A stretch of 49,410 nt of DNA. Source: Microvirga sp. BSC39. GTDB lineage: Bacteria; Pseudomonadota; Alphaproteobacteria; Rhizobiales; Beijerinckiaceae. Every line of letters starts with the position of its first letter. Position 1 is the stretch's first letter. The notes below the pieces were generated by a model, which saw only the letters and a program-made list of their open reading frames with translations, was not told the DNA's origin and ran no database searches. The translations under genes and the position numbers were made by a program. Positions 35,358-43,043 of the stretch are shown here, in pieces. The stretch spans positions 1 through 49,410 of the forward strand of contig NZ_JPUG01000044.1 of NCBI RefSeq assembly GCF_000739015.1. The letters run 5' to 3'.

Positions 35358-35382
35358 AACGCCGCTCCTCAGGGGCGGCGTT
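35358..35382 (+). terminator. Hairpin downstream of DUF1328, possibly bidirectional
   Basis: Stem AACGCCGC (35358-35365) with GCGGCGTT (35375-35382), 9-base loop, followed by TGTCGTTCC. It lies 25 bases after the DUF1328 stop and 32 bases beyond the end of the convergent ecfG gene. The U-tract is poor. Confidence 0.6.
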
Positions 35383-35413
35383 TGTCGTTCCAGGGTGCTC
35401 GGCGTGCCATGCG

Positions 35414-35959
35414 TCAGCCCTGCAGGGCTGCTCGGGTCATGCTGTCGGGGCCCAGATCGTCGATGTCGTCGACATTCAAGAGCGAAGCGAGACGCAGGCG
35501 CGCCCGGTTCACGCGGCTCTTGATGGTGCCGACGGCACAGCCGCAGATACTCGCCGCTTCCTCATAGGAAAAGCCGGATGCTCCCACCAGAAGGAGGGCT
35601 TCACGCTGGTCGGAGGGGAGTTGGGAGAGGGCGCTGCGAAAGTCTTCGAAATCCAGGTGAGAGCCCTGCCCGGGCTGAACCTTCAACCGGCCGGCGTAGG
35701 ATCCGTCGGGATCCTCGACCTCGCGGCGCCGCTTTCTGTACTCGGAGTGGAAGAGATTGCGCAGGATCGTGAAGAGCCATGCGTTCAGGTTCGTGCCGGG
35801 TTCGAACCGATGCAGATTGGAGAGGGCTCGGAGGAGGGTGTCCTGAACGAGGTCATCGGCCCTGTCGACCTGGCCCGAGAGTGAGATGGCGAAGGCGCGG
35901 AGGCTAGGGACCGCCGCGAGAAGAGCCTCCCGTAACTCGGGCTCCGGCTCTAGGGTCAT
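35414..35959 (-). CDS. ecfG: RNA polymerase sigma factor EcfG, general stress response
   Basis: 181 residues, ECF-type sigma factor. Region 2 spans about residues 10-80 (RAFAISLSGQVDRADDLVQD, LLRALSNLHRFEPGTNLNAW, LFTILRNLFHSEYRKRRREV). Region 4 spans about 105-165 (LPSDQREALLLVGASGFSYE, CGCAVGTIKSRVNRARLRLA). It directs transcription from GGAAC-N16/17-CGTT promoters. Under no stress it is held by NepR; phosphorylated PhyR removes NepR. Its ATG overlaps the nepR stop by four bases (35956-35959), so the pair is coupled. Its own promoter at 36254-36278 is EcfG-type, giving positive feedback. Confidence 0.95.
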   Translation of the reverse strand: MTLEPEPELREALLAAVPSLRAFAISLSGQVDRADDLVQDTLLRALSNLHRFEPGTNLNAWLFTILRNLFHSEYRKRRREVEDPDGSYAGRLKVQPGQGSHLDFEDFRSALSQLPSDQREALLLVGASGFSYEEAASICGCAVGTIKSRVNRARLRLASLLNVDDIDDLGPDSMTRAALQG

Positions 35960-36177
35960 TGAGACCCGCCCTTTTGCCCATTCTTGTCCAGCTGGTCGAG
36001 CAAGTCTCTGAAACGATCCGGGACGGGCTGCTGCATGAGCTCGTCGTACATGGCGCGGAGTTGGTCGCCGATCCGTTTCTGGCTGCCGCTGTCGAGTTTA
36101 GGATCGGTTGCAAGCTTTCCGCCGGAGCCATTGTCGAGACTGGCCCGGGCGAGCTTGTTCCCCTTATCAACCGTCAT
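35956..36177 (-). CDS. nepR: Anti-sigma factor NepR
   Basis: 73 residues, the short helical anti-sigma factor that binds EcfG. The conserved core reads IGDQLRAMYDELMQQPVPDR followed by FRDLLDQLDK. NepR and EcfG are encoded in one message, and PhyR is encoded divergently 182 bases away, the standard arrangement. When PhyR is phosphorylated its sigma-like domain captures NepR and frees EcfG. I start it at ATG 36177. A partner histidine kinase (PhyK/HWE type) is not in this window. Confidence 0.93.
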   Translation of the reverse strand: MTVDKGNKLARASLDNGSGGKLATDPKLDSGSQKRIGDQLRAMYDELMQQPVPDRFRDLLDQLDKNGQKGGSQ

Positions 36178-36253
36178 ATTCTTCCCCTTGCCACCCCTCG
36201 TTTATCCGGGGTAGCCAACCTTGGCAGTATCCATATATTCGTTTTCGAGCAAT

Positions 36254-36278
36254 AACGCTCATTGCTGCACCCGGTTCC
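36254..36278 (-). promoter_or_regulatory. EcfG-type promoter of nepR-ecfG
   Basis: Minus strand: GGAAC (36278-36274), 16-base spacer, CGTT (36257-36254), 76 bases before the nepR ATG. It lies only 7 bases from the divergent phyR promoter. Confidence 0.88.
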
Positions 36279-36285
36279 ATGCAGC

Positions 36286-36310
36286 GGAACTTTTGCAGCT
36301 TTGCCGCGTT
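36286..36310 (+). promoter_or_regulatory. EcfG-type promoter of phyR
   Basis: Plus strand: GGAAC (36286-36290), 16-base spacer, CGTT (36307-36310), 49 bases before the phyR ATG at 36360. The -35 boxes of the two divergent promoters face each other, so one EcfG-RNA polymerase may hinder the other. Confidence 0.88.
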
Positions 36311-36359
36311 GAACGAACCATCGGTACAACGAGTCAAAAGCACAGTTAAGGGGAAGCGA

Positions 36360-37166
36360 ATGTCGACAGCCCAGCTTGTCGTCCAGCACTTACCATATCT
36401 TCGCCGCTACGCGCGCGCTCTTACAGGGAGCCAGATGGCCGGGGACGCCTATGTGGCGGCCACCCTCGAGACGCTTGTGAGCGAGCCTGAGACCATCGGC
36501 CCTTCCGGGAACGTGAAGGTCGAGCTTTTCCAGGTGTTCACCCGGATCTGGAACTCCCTGTCGGTGAACGGCCGGAGCGAGCAGATCCAGCGCGACCTCC
36601 CGGCTGAGGTTCGGCTCGGGCAGATCACACCTCTTCCCCGTCAGGCTTTCCTTCTCTCCTGCCTCGAAGGCTTCGGAGAAGAGGAAGTCGGCCAGATCCT
36701 CGATGTCGACACACGAACCGTGCGTGACCTCGTCGACGAAGCGGGCCGTGAACTCGCAGCCGATATGGCGACCGACATCCTCATCATCGAGGACGAGCCT
36801 CTGATCGCCATGGATCTCGAAGCTCTTGTCGAAGGCTTGGGCCACAACGTCACCGGCGTCGCCCGCACGCGGACGGAGGCCGTCAAGCTGGCCGCTGCCA
36901 AGCAGCCCGGCTTGATCCTGGCGGATATCCAGCTGGCGGACGGAAGCTCCGGCCTCGATGCGGTGAACGACCTCCTCAAGTCCTTCGAGGTTCCGGTCAT
37001 CTTCATCACGGCCTATCCGGAGCGGTTCCTCACGGGTGAACGCCCTGAGCCGGCCTTCCTGATCGCCAAGCCGTTCCAGCCGGCAAACGTCTCCGCCGTC
37101 ATCAGCCAGGCCCTGTTCTTCCAGCAGAGCGCGCGGCGGCGCGAGGCTCGCGCAGCGACGGCCTGA
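36360..37166 (+). CDS. phyR: Response regulator PhyR, anti-anti-sigma factor
   Basis: 268 residues from ATG 36360, with the purine tract AAGGGGAAGC upstream; the longer open frame is not supported. Residues 1-125 are a sigma-like domain (QHLPYLRRYARALTGSQMAG; LPRQAFLLSCLEGFGEEEVG), and about 138-255 form a receiver domain with DILIIEDEPLIAMDLEALVE, the phospho-acceptor D189 in LILADIQLADGSSGLD, and the late KPF motif (FLIAKPFQPANV). Phosphorylation opens the sigma-like domain to bind NepR. This fusion order (sigma-like then REC) is specific to alphaproteobacterial PhyR. A strong terminator follows at 37194-37226. Confidence 0.96.
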   Translation: MSTAQLVVQHLPYLRRYARALTGSQMAGDAYVAATLETLVSEPETIGPSGNVKVELFQVFTRIWNSLSVNGRSEQIQRDLPAEVRLGQITPLPRQAFLLSCLEGFGEEEVGQILDVDTRTVRDLVDEAGRELAADMATDILIIEDEPLIAMDLEALVEGLGHNVTGVARTRTEAVKLAAAKQPGLILADIQLADGSSGLDAVNDLLKSFEVPVIFITAYPERFLTGERPEPAFLIAKPFQPANVSAVISQALFFQQSARRREARAATA

Positions 37167-37193
37167 AAACAAACGGATAACAGTCTGAATAGT

Positions 37194-37226
37194 AATAGCC
37201 CGGCTTAAAGGCCGGGCTATTCTTTT
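37194..37226 (+). terminator. Intrinsic terminator of phyR
   Basis: An 11-bp stem AATAGCCCGGC (37194-37204) with GCCGGGCTATT (37211-37221), a 6-base loop and CTTTTG after it. It lies 28 bases past the phyR stop. Confidence 0.9.
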
Positions 37227-37245
37227 GTGCGGATGTATTGGGCAC

Positions 37246-37326
37246 AAAAAAAGACGGGCTCAAAAGCCCGTCTAAGGTGCCGGCCAATGCACAAGGGGAA
37301 TGCGGGGAGGACCAGGAGGCCGGTAC
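37246..37326 (-). ncRNA. Candidate EcfG-dependent small RNA A (about 80 nt)
   Basis: An exact EcfG promoter on the minus strand (37333-37358) points into a gene-free stretch that ends at a perfect terminator: AGACGGGCT (37273-37265) and AGCCCGTCT (37260-37252), then seven T. The predicted RNA starts near 37326. Its 5' part can fold GGTACCGGCC (37327-37318) with GGCCGGCACC (37285-37276), 9 of 10 bases paired, closing a 32-base loop that contains TCCTCCCC and TTCCCCTT, C-rich runs complementary to Shine-Dalgarno sequences. No start codon with a ribosome binding site is present. The design matches candidate B at 39212-39280 and, in general plan, the stress sRNA GsrN of Caulobacter. Confidence 0.7.
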
Positions 37327-37332
37327 CTAAAG

Positions 37333-37358
37333 AACGCCCTATCGAAAACAAAGGTTCC
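37333..37358 (-). promoter_or_regulatory. EcfG-type promoter of candidate small RNA A
   Basis: Minus strand: GGAAC (37358-37354), 17-base spacer, CGTT (37336-37333). No protein gene follows it on the minus strand before the phyR 3' end. Confidence 0.8.
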
Positions 37359-37405
37359 AGGGTTTTTATCCCTCTTTTTATTCTTCTCTCCTACGTAAGG
37401 ATGCA

Positions 37406-37430
37406 GGAACATCAAAGATATGGTCGCGTT
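37406..37430 (+). promoter_or_regulatory. EcfG-type promoter of the exported protein gene at 37471
   Basis: Plus strand: GGAAC (37406-37410), 16-base spacer, CGTT (37427-37430), 40 bases before the ATG at 37471. Divergent from the promoter of small RNA A, 47 bases away. Confidence 0.87.
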
Positions 37431-37470
37431 AATTTTTTGAAACGTCGAGGTTGAAGAGCAGGAGAGAGGG

Positions 37471-38001
37471 ATGTTCCGTATCCCCGTGGCACTTGTGGGA
37501 CTAGCTGGAATTTTCTTCGTTGCAGGAAGCTTCGTTCCCGCATCCTTCAATATGTCTCACGAGGCGCAATCCGAAGTCCTGTCCGACGCTGCGCTGCCCC
37601 AGCGCATGAACGCTTCGGCCAAAGGGGATCGTATGATGGCCCCGGTCCCAAGCGCAAATCCGGCGACCGTGTCGATCGTCGAACTCGTTGGTGTGGCCCA
37701 GGCGACAGTGATCCTTCGCGACCGAGACGGGAAGGTGCTGTACAAGTCAGATCCGCAAGCGGGCAGCACCATCTACGCTCGCGATACGGATCTGCCGGTG
37801 GTCACCCTCAAGGAAGACATGCAGGCTCCTGCAGCCCAGCACCCCGCCAACCGGCGCGAAGGTAATGAGGCCCCCAGCGAGCAGAAGCAGAAAGTGCGCA
37901 AGCCGGTCGGTTGCCTCGGCGATGTCAGCCCTCTCGTCAAGGCAAGTGCCGACAGGATGCCGAGCCTCTGCCTGGCCTTCCTTCAGCAGTCGCTATCCTG
38001 A
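37471..38001 (+). CDS. Hypothetical exported or membrane-anchored protein, EcfG-regulated
   Basis: 176 residues from ATG 37471 with GAGAGAGG upstream. The first 22 residues (MFRIPVALVGLAGIFFVAGS) are a signal peptide or membrane anchor. Residues about 70-110 form a small beta-rich unit with VSIVELVGVAQATVILRDRD GKVLYKSDP. The end contains two cysteines (KPVGCLGDVSPL and MPSLCLAF) that could form a disulfide outside the cytoplasm. The exact EcfG promoter upstream puts it in the general stress regulon. I do not recognise a named family; proteins with this DRDGKVLYKSDP element occur in related rhizobial genomes, which is memory and not a search. Confidence 0.75.
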   Translation: MFRIPVALVGLAGIFFVAGSFVPASFNMSHEAQSEVLSDAALPQRMNASAKGDRMMAPVPSANPATVSIVELVGVAQATVILRDRDGKVLYKSDPQAGSTIYARDTDLPVVTLKEDMQAPAAQHPANRREGNEAPSEQKQKVRKPVGCLGDVSPLVKASADRMPSLCLAFLQQSLS

Positions 38002-38279
38002 CATCTGTGAGAGGTCGTGAGGCGCCCGGACCACGCAGGCGTCTCGCTCCATGAAGCAAGCATCGTGTGAGAGCGAAATGGTCCTCATGCATATCAGTGG
38101 CCAAGACTGCCCGGGAACCGGTTGCCGTCGCGAAGGTTCCCATTGTTAGACTGAGTGTTGCTGCTCGTCCGTGAGACGCGGCAGAGCAAATTCGTTGGTG
38201 TAAAAAATATTATTAAGTATTCACAGTCGGATGGAATGTTGAGCAGGCCATTCACATTGCCTTGAATAAGACAATGTTC

Positions 38280-38304
38280 GGAACGGTTGCTCATGCCGGG
38301 CGTT
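38280..38304 (+). promoter_or_regulatory. EcfG-type promoter of the PRC-barrel gene
   Basis: Plus strand: GGAAC (38280-38284), 16-base spacer, CGTT (38301-38304), 59 bases before the ATG at 38364. Confidence 0.87.
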
Positions 38305-38363
38305 TAACCCCCGCGCACTTTGGCGCTTAACGCGATTTAATGTACCCTCAGGAGAAATAAGCA

Positions 38364-39122
38364 ATGCTGAAGAAGCATATGGCAGCTTGCCTTGTAGTGA
38401 CGGCTTTCGCGGCTGCGCCCGCCCTTGCACAGACCTCCACCACCTCGCCCTCGGCTCCGACCGATCGTCCGGCCGCGTCCGGCACCGGCACCACCTCGAC
38501 CGGTTCGCCGGCCATGCAGCCCGGCGCCTCCGGGTCGTCAACGACGATGAGCCAGTCCTCGTCGACCATGAGCCAGAGCGGCGGCATGCAGGGTCAGTTC
38601 ATCACCAAGATGGAATCGAACCATGTCATGGCCTCCGATCTGATCGGCACCCGGGTGGTCGGCGCCAACAACGAATCGATCGGCGACATCAATGACGTCA
38701 TCATGGACCGCAACGGTCAGATCATGGCGGCTGTGGTTGGTGTCGGCGGCTTCCTTGGCATCGGTGAGAAGGATGTGGCCGTTCCGTTCAATTCTCTTGA
38801 GTTCATGAACGCCCAGCAGGCCCAGGCCATGAACAGCAACAGCGGCGGTGGCAACAACAACGTCGCGACGACGGGCTCGACCACGACCGGCGGCGCCACG
38901 ATGGGCAACACCGCCACGACTGGCTCTGGCACGGCTGGCTCGGCCAATACGACGGCCAGCAATTCCTCGAGCAACCAGAACCAGCCCGAGCGCGTGGTTC
39001 TGCGCATGACCAAGGATCAACTCCAGGCTGCTCCTGCCTTCGATCAGGATGGCGGCAACGCCAACAACTCGACCACCGGTTCTGCCGGGCAGTCGGGCAC
39101 CTCGACGGCTCCGAAGCAGTAA
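38364..39122 (+). CDS. Exported PRC-barrel domain protein with low-complexity regions, EcfG-regulated
   Basis: 252 residues. A signal peptide (MLKKHMAACLVVTAFAAAPA LAQ) is followed by a Ser/Thr/Gly-rich linker. A PRC-barrel-like core spans about residues 85-150: HVMASDLIGTRVVGANNESI, GDINDVIMDRNGQIMAAVVG and VGGFLGIGEKDVAVPFNSLE. The remainder (GNNNVATTGSTTTGG, then NTTASNSSSNQNQPE, then RVVLRMTKDQLQAAPAF and a Gly/Asn/Ser tail) is disordered. CAGGAGAAATAAGC gives a ribosome binding site. It is probably periplasmic or envelope-associated and induced under general stress. A terminator at 39212-39244 closes it. Confidence 0.85.
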   Translation: MLKKHMAACLVVTAFAAAPALAQTSTTSPSAPTDRPAASGTGTTSTGSPAMQPGASGSSTTMSQSSSTMSQSGGMQGQFITKMESNHVMASDLIGTRVVGANNESIGDINDVIMDRNGQIMAAVVGVGGFLGIGEKDVAVPFNSLEFMNAQQAQAMNSNSGGGNNNVATTGSTTTGGATMGNTATTGSGTAGSANTTASNSSSNQNQPERVVLRMTKDQLQAAPAFDQDGGNANNSTTGSAGQSGTSTAPKQ

Positions 39123-39211
39123 TCTGCTGCCTCATTGAGGGACTCTGCGGCGCTTGGGGCAACCCAGGCGCCGTTTTCACATCCAGGCAAGTGCGGCAGG
39201 CTCTTGGGGCA

Positions 39212-39244
39212 AAATAAAAGGCGCAGCCATGAAGCTGCGCCTTA
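39212..39244 (+). terminator. Bidirectional terminator of the PRC-barrel gene and small RNA B
   Basis: Stem AAGGCGCAGC (39219-39228) with GCTGCGCCTT (39235-39244). On the minus strand it is followed by TTATTTT, a good U-tract; on the plus strand by AAAGG. It ends small RNA B and lies 97 bases beyond the PRC-barrel stop. Confidence 0.82.
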
Positions 39245-39280
39245 AAGGTGCCAGTCCAAGGGGGCATTCGGACCGGTTAT
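39212..39280 (-). ncRNA. Candidate EcfG-dependent small RNA B (about 69 nt)
   Basis: An exact EcfG promoter on the minus strand (39287-39311) drives a gene-free stretch of about 70 bases that ends at the terminator hairpin 39244-39219. A 5' stem forms between CCGGTCC (39276-39270) and GGACTGG (39257-39251), 7 pairs with one G-U, around the 12-base loop GAATGCCCCCTT, again C-rich. GGCACCTT follows before the terminator hairpin, just as in small RNA A. No open frame with a ribosome binding site exists. The pair shares loop CCCCTTG and linker GGCACCTT. Confidence 0.72.
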
Positions 39281-39286
39281 CATCCT

Positions 39287-39311
39287 AACGGACCTCGCGC
39301 GGTCTGGTTCC
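39287..39311 (-). promoter_or_regulatory. EcfG-type promoter of candidate small RNA B
   Basis: Minus strand: GGAAC (39311-39307), 16-base spacer, CGTT (39290-39287). The only transcribed unit downstream is the hairpin pair ending at 39212. Confidence 0.82.
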
Positions 39312-39386
39312 AGAGAATTTTCGAAAACTTCCTCCGCTCCCATTCACCGGTACCTGCCGAACAATCCGGACTCGTTGACGCACAAG

Positions 39387-39411
39387 GAACCTGGGTGTGG
39401 GGCATACGTTG
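39387..39411 (+). promoter_or_regulatory. EcfG-type promoter of the gene at 39437
   Basis: Plus strand: GGAAC (39387-39391), 16-base spacer, CGTT (39408-39411), 25 bases before the ATG at 39437. Confidence 0.87.
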
Positions 39412-39436
39412 CCGTTAGCAAGATGCGGAGGAAGCC

Positions 39437-39673
39437 ATGACTGCAGCGAATGAGCTGGATGCCGTTTTATGCCAGGAGGAACTGGCTGATGAGTTCTCCA
39501 GGCTGACCTCGAGTTCTCCTTCCAGGGACCAGCCTTCAGTGGCCTCCATGCTGAGCGGCATGATCCCTGTCTGCCACCAGGACGAGGTGACCTGCCCCCT
39601 GATGCTGAGGCGCCATCTCGTCGTTCCCGCGTGGCCGCATGTGGTGCCGGCCGGGGTGAGCTCCATCGTCTGA
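39437..39673 (+). CDS. Small hypothetical protein, EcfG-regulated
   Basis: 78 residues from ATG 39437, with GCGGAGGAAGCC as a strong ribosome binding site. It begins MTAANELDAVLCQEELADEF and is Ser- and Pro-rich in the middle. It contains three cysteines but no clear zinc motif and no membrane segment. The EcfG promoter directly upstream (25 bases) is the main evidence that it is real. I recognise no family. It is followed 28 bases later by the gene at 39701, and the two may be co-transcribed. Confidence 0.65.
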   Translation: MTAANELDAVLCQEELADEFSRLTSSSPSRDQPSVASMLSGMIPVCHQDEVTCPLMLRRHLVVPAWPHVVPAGVSSIV

Positions 39674-39700
39674 GCAGCCCATAGTTCAAGGTTTCCTTTC

Positions 39701-40249
39701 ATGGTTGAAGCATTGCCATTTCCGTCCGCAGGCCATCCCGTGGCGGTTCTGCTCCATCCGAGCACAGTTCCGGTCATCGATGTCTTTCGCTCCCTGAACC
39801 GTCTTGAGGATCAATACGACCTTGCCATGCTCGATGGCCCCGAACAGGCGCTGGCAACCTACACTCAGCCGGAAACTGCAAAGGGGATCGTCTCGGAAGC
39901 GCTCCTTCTCGCCTTTGCTCTGACCAGGCAGCGCGGACGTCCCTTCATCCATAGGCCGGTGGGGTCCAGGCATGGAAGCCTGGATGAATATTCTCTTCTG
40001 ACGCTGATCGGCGCGTCACGGGATCCCTCTTCGGCGGTGGCTCTCGAAGCGGCCCGTCATCTGGACATCGTGTCGCTCGATTTCATGTCGGCCCTGGCAG
40101 GAGATCTCGTGCGGCAGATGGATCTCGGTGCTGTGGCGTTCGACGTCCCGGACCTTCCCGAGTTCCGGGCCATCATGGGCGTTGGAGCACTCGAGGAGGT
40201 GCAAGTGGAAACCGCCCTGACGCGCGCCGAATTCAACTTCAGACACTAA
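39701..40249 (+). CDS. Hypothetical protein next to the stress-response locus
   Basis: 182 residues, soluble, no signal peptide. The first half alternates short hydrophobic strands and helices (HPVAVLLHPSTVPVIDVFRS, LEDQYDLAMLDGPEQALATY). The second half has a helical core (AVALEAARHLDIVSLDFMSA) and an acidic end. I recognise no family and no catalytic motif. It lies 28 bases after the 78-residue EcfG-regulated gene in the same direction and is closed by the terminator at 40281-40305, so it is probably in the same stress-induced transcript. No clear Shine-Dalgarno lies before ATG 39701, which suggests coupling to upstream translation is weak. Confidence 0.65.
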   Translation: MVEALPFPSAGHPVAVLLHPSTVPVIDVFRSLNRLEDQYDLAMLDGPEQALATYTQPETAKGIVSEALLLAFALTRQRGRPFIHRPVGSRHGSLDEYSLLTLIGASRDPSSAVALEAARHLDIVSLDFMSALAGDLVRQMDLGAVAFDVPDLPEFRAIMGVGALEEVQVETALTRAEFNFRH

Positions 40250-40280
40250 CAATATTGGTTTTACTGCATCGGGATAAAGT

Positions 40281-40305
40281 AAAGGGGCCGCTGAGCGGCC
40301 CCTTT
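40281..40305. terminator. Bidirectional intrinsic terminator between 40249 and the KGG gene
   Basis: Perfect 11-bp stem AAAGGGGCCGC (40281-40291) and GCGGCCCCTTT (40295-40305) with a TGA loop. It lies 31 bases past the gene ending at 40249 (plus) and 23 bases past the KGG gene (minus). On the minus strand it is followed by ACTTTATCC. Confidence 0.88.
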
Positions 40306-40328
40306 GATGATTTCAGCTGATAAGAGCG

Positions 40329-40520
40329 TTATTCCTGGTTGCCGCGGGTATTGCCCGAGGCCTGACCGCCTTTGCGGCCAGCTTCCGAGGCGAGTTCACG
40401 GTCCTGAGAGAAGGACCGCTTCTCGGCGGGAACGCTCTTGCCGCCCTTGCTGGCGATTTCACGCTGCCGGTCGGAATCCATCGACGCGAAGCCACGCTTC
40501 GAGGTCGAACCACCTGCCAT
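40329..40520 (-). CDS. KGG-repeat stress-induced protein (con-10-like)
   Basis: 63 residues: MAGGSTSKRGFASMDSDRQR, then EIASKGGKSVPAEKRSFSQD and RELASEAGRKGGQASGNTRG. Two KGG-type repeats (ASKGGKSVP and AGRKGGQAS) define the stress-induced KGG (con-10/GsiB-like) family, small hydrophilic proteins that accumulate under general stress or desiccation. AGGAGG at 40526-40531 precedes the ATG at 40520. Upstream on the minus strand GGAAC (40581-40577), 16 bases, GGTT (40560-40557) matches the EcfG consensus except for one base in the -10 box, so it may be a weaker member of the regulon. Confidence 0.9.
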   Translation of the reverse strand: MAGGSTSKRGFASMDSDRQREIASKGGKSVPAEKRSFSQDRELASEAGRKGGQASGNTRGNQE

Positions 40521-40957
40521 TTATGCCTCCTAATCGAGTGGTGTTCGTGCTTCATCAACCGCTCGCGGAATCGATGGTTCCGGTGAGAAAGGGCGAACCT
40601 TTGCAAAAAATTTTACGAAATTATTCAGGCCTCACGAATTGACGCACTTAAGGCAAACGTTTGACTTGAGGAAACAAGGCAACATCTTGTCGGTAGGAAT
40701 AAGAGCCAAGAAGGTACTTACCTCGATACAGGTGAGGAATGGCGTCTATATTTGCCAATAGATGGCCTATTGAAGGTAAGTCATAGAAGATCGAATGTTC
40801 GGGCTGAAATCGGGTTCTGAATTCAGATGAGCCGGAATCACACGTTCGTTCTCTGCAAGAGGCACAGAGGCAGTGGTGCTCGGGTGGCCCACATCGGTAT
40901 AAGGGAAGGCGCAGTGCTAGGGCGCTCTTGTGGAAACGGTGGAGGACAGAGATCAGG
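40521..40957. other. 437-base intergenic region between KGG and HIT genes
   Basis: Contains the upstream region of the KGG gene (minus) and of the HIT gene (plus). Apart from the one-mismatch EcfG promoter at 40557-40581 I see nothing recognisable. The remainder is locally AT-richer than the genes around it. Confidence 0.5.
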
Positions 40958-41383
40958 ATGACCTACGACGACAACAACGTGTTCGCAAAGATCCTTCGCG
41001 GCGAGCTGCCGTGTCACAAGGTCTACGAGACGGATCGCGTCCTGGCCTTCATGGATGTCATGCCCCGCGGCGACGGGCATGTCCTGGTCATCCCCAAGGC
41101 GAAAGCGCGCAACCTCCTCGATATCGAACCGGGCGACCTCGCGGAACTCGCCAAGGCCGTGCAGGTCGTCAGCAAGGCGGCCAAGGCTGCACTGTCGGCC
41201 GATGGCCTGACGATCCAGCAGTTCAATGAGAGCGCGGGCGGGCAGGTGGTCTTCCACATCCACTTCCACGTCATTCCCCGCTTCGACGGCGTGGCGCTGA
41301 AGCCCCACACGGGCCAGATGGAGAAGCCGGACGTGCTGGCGGGTTTAGCCTCGAAGATCCAGGCTGCGCTGCCGGACGCGTGA
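40958..41383 (+). CDS. HIT-family nucleotide hydrolase
   Basis: 141 residues from ATG 40958 (MTYDDNNVFAKILRGELPCH), with GGAGGACAGAG upstream; ten codons of upstream open frame are not needed. The histidine triad HIHFHVIPR has His at residues 100, 102 and 104. Other family landmarks are VYETDRVLAFMDVMPRGDGH and QQFNESAGGQVVFH. HIT proteins of the HINT branch hydrolyse nucleoside phosphoramidates or dinucleoside polyphosphates in the cytoplasm. A hairpin pair follows at 41415-41499, between it and the convergent glpK. Confidence 0.92.
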   Translation: MTYDDNNVFAKILRGELPCHKVYETDRVLAFMDVMPRGDGHVLVIPKAKARNLLDIEPGDLAELAKAVQVVSKAAKAALSADGLTIQQFNESAGGQVVFHIHFHVIPRFDGVALKPHTGQMEKPDVLAGLASKIQAALPDA

Positions 41384-41414
41384 TCGGCCGGGTCCGCGCA
41401 TCGCTCCCCATGTC

Positions 41415-41499
41415 ATCACCGGCCTTGTGCCGGTGATCTCGATTTGTGAGGCGCTGCGCTTGTCTGACCGGCATGGCCGGCACAAGACCGGCCATGCCG
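41415..41499. repeat. Two adjacent GC-rich hairpins, REP-like
   Basis: First hairpin: ATCACCGGC (41415-41423) with GCCGGTGAT (41429-41437), 5-base loop. Second: CGGCATGGCCGG (41469-41480) with CCGGCCATGCCG (41488-41499), 12-bp stem, 7-base loop CACAAGA. Both share the core GGCCTTGTGCCGG or its complement. They lie between the convergent HIT and glpK genes and may act as terminators, but the U-tracts are poor, and the related cores suggest a dispersed palindromic repeat. Confidence 0.65.
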
Positions 41500-41520
41500 T
41501 GGAGGATTCACGCCTCTGAA

Positions 41521-43017
<1,497 letters not shown>

Positions 43018-43043
43018 GACGTTCCCCGAATTTGCCCCGAAGT

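Noticed and set aside
38113..38141. GGAAC-N16-GGTT on both strands, read as a pair of EcfG promoters
   Set aside because: The match comes from the perfect inverted repeat GGGAACC...GGTTCCC; each strand's -10 is simply the complement of the other's -35. No gene or hairpin RNA follows in either direction.
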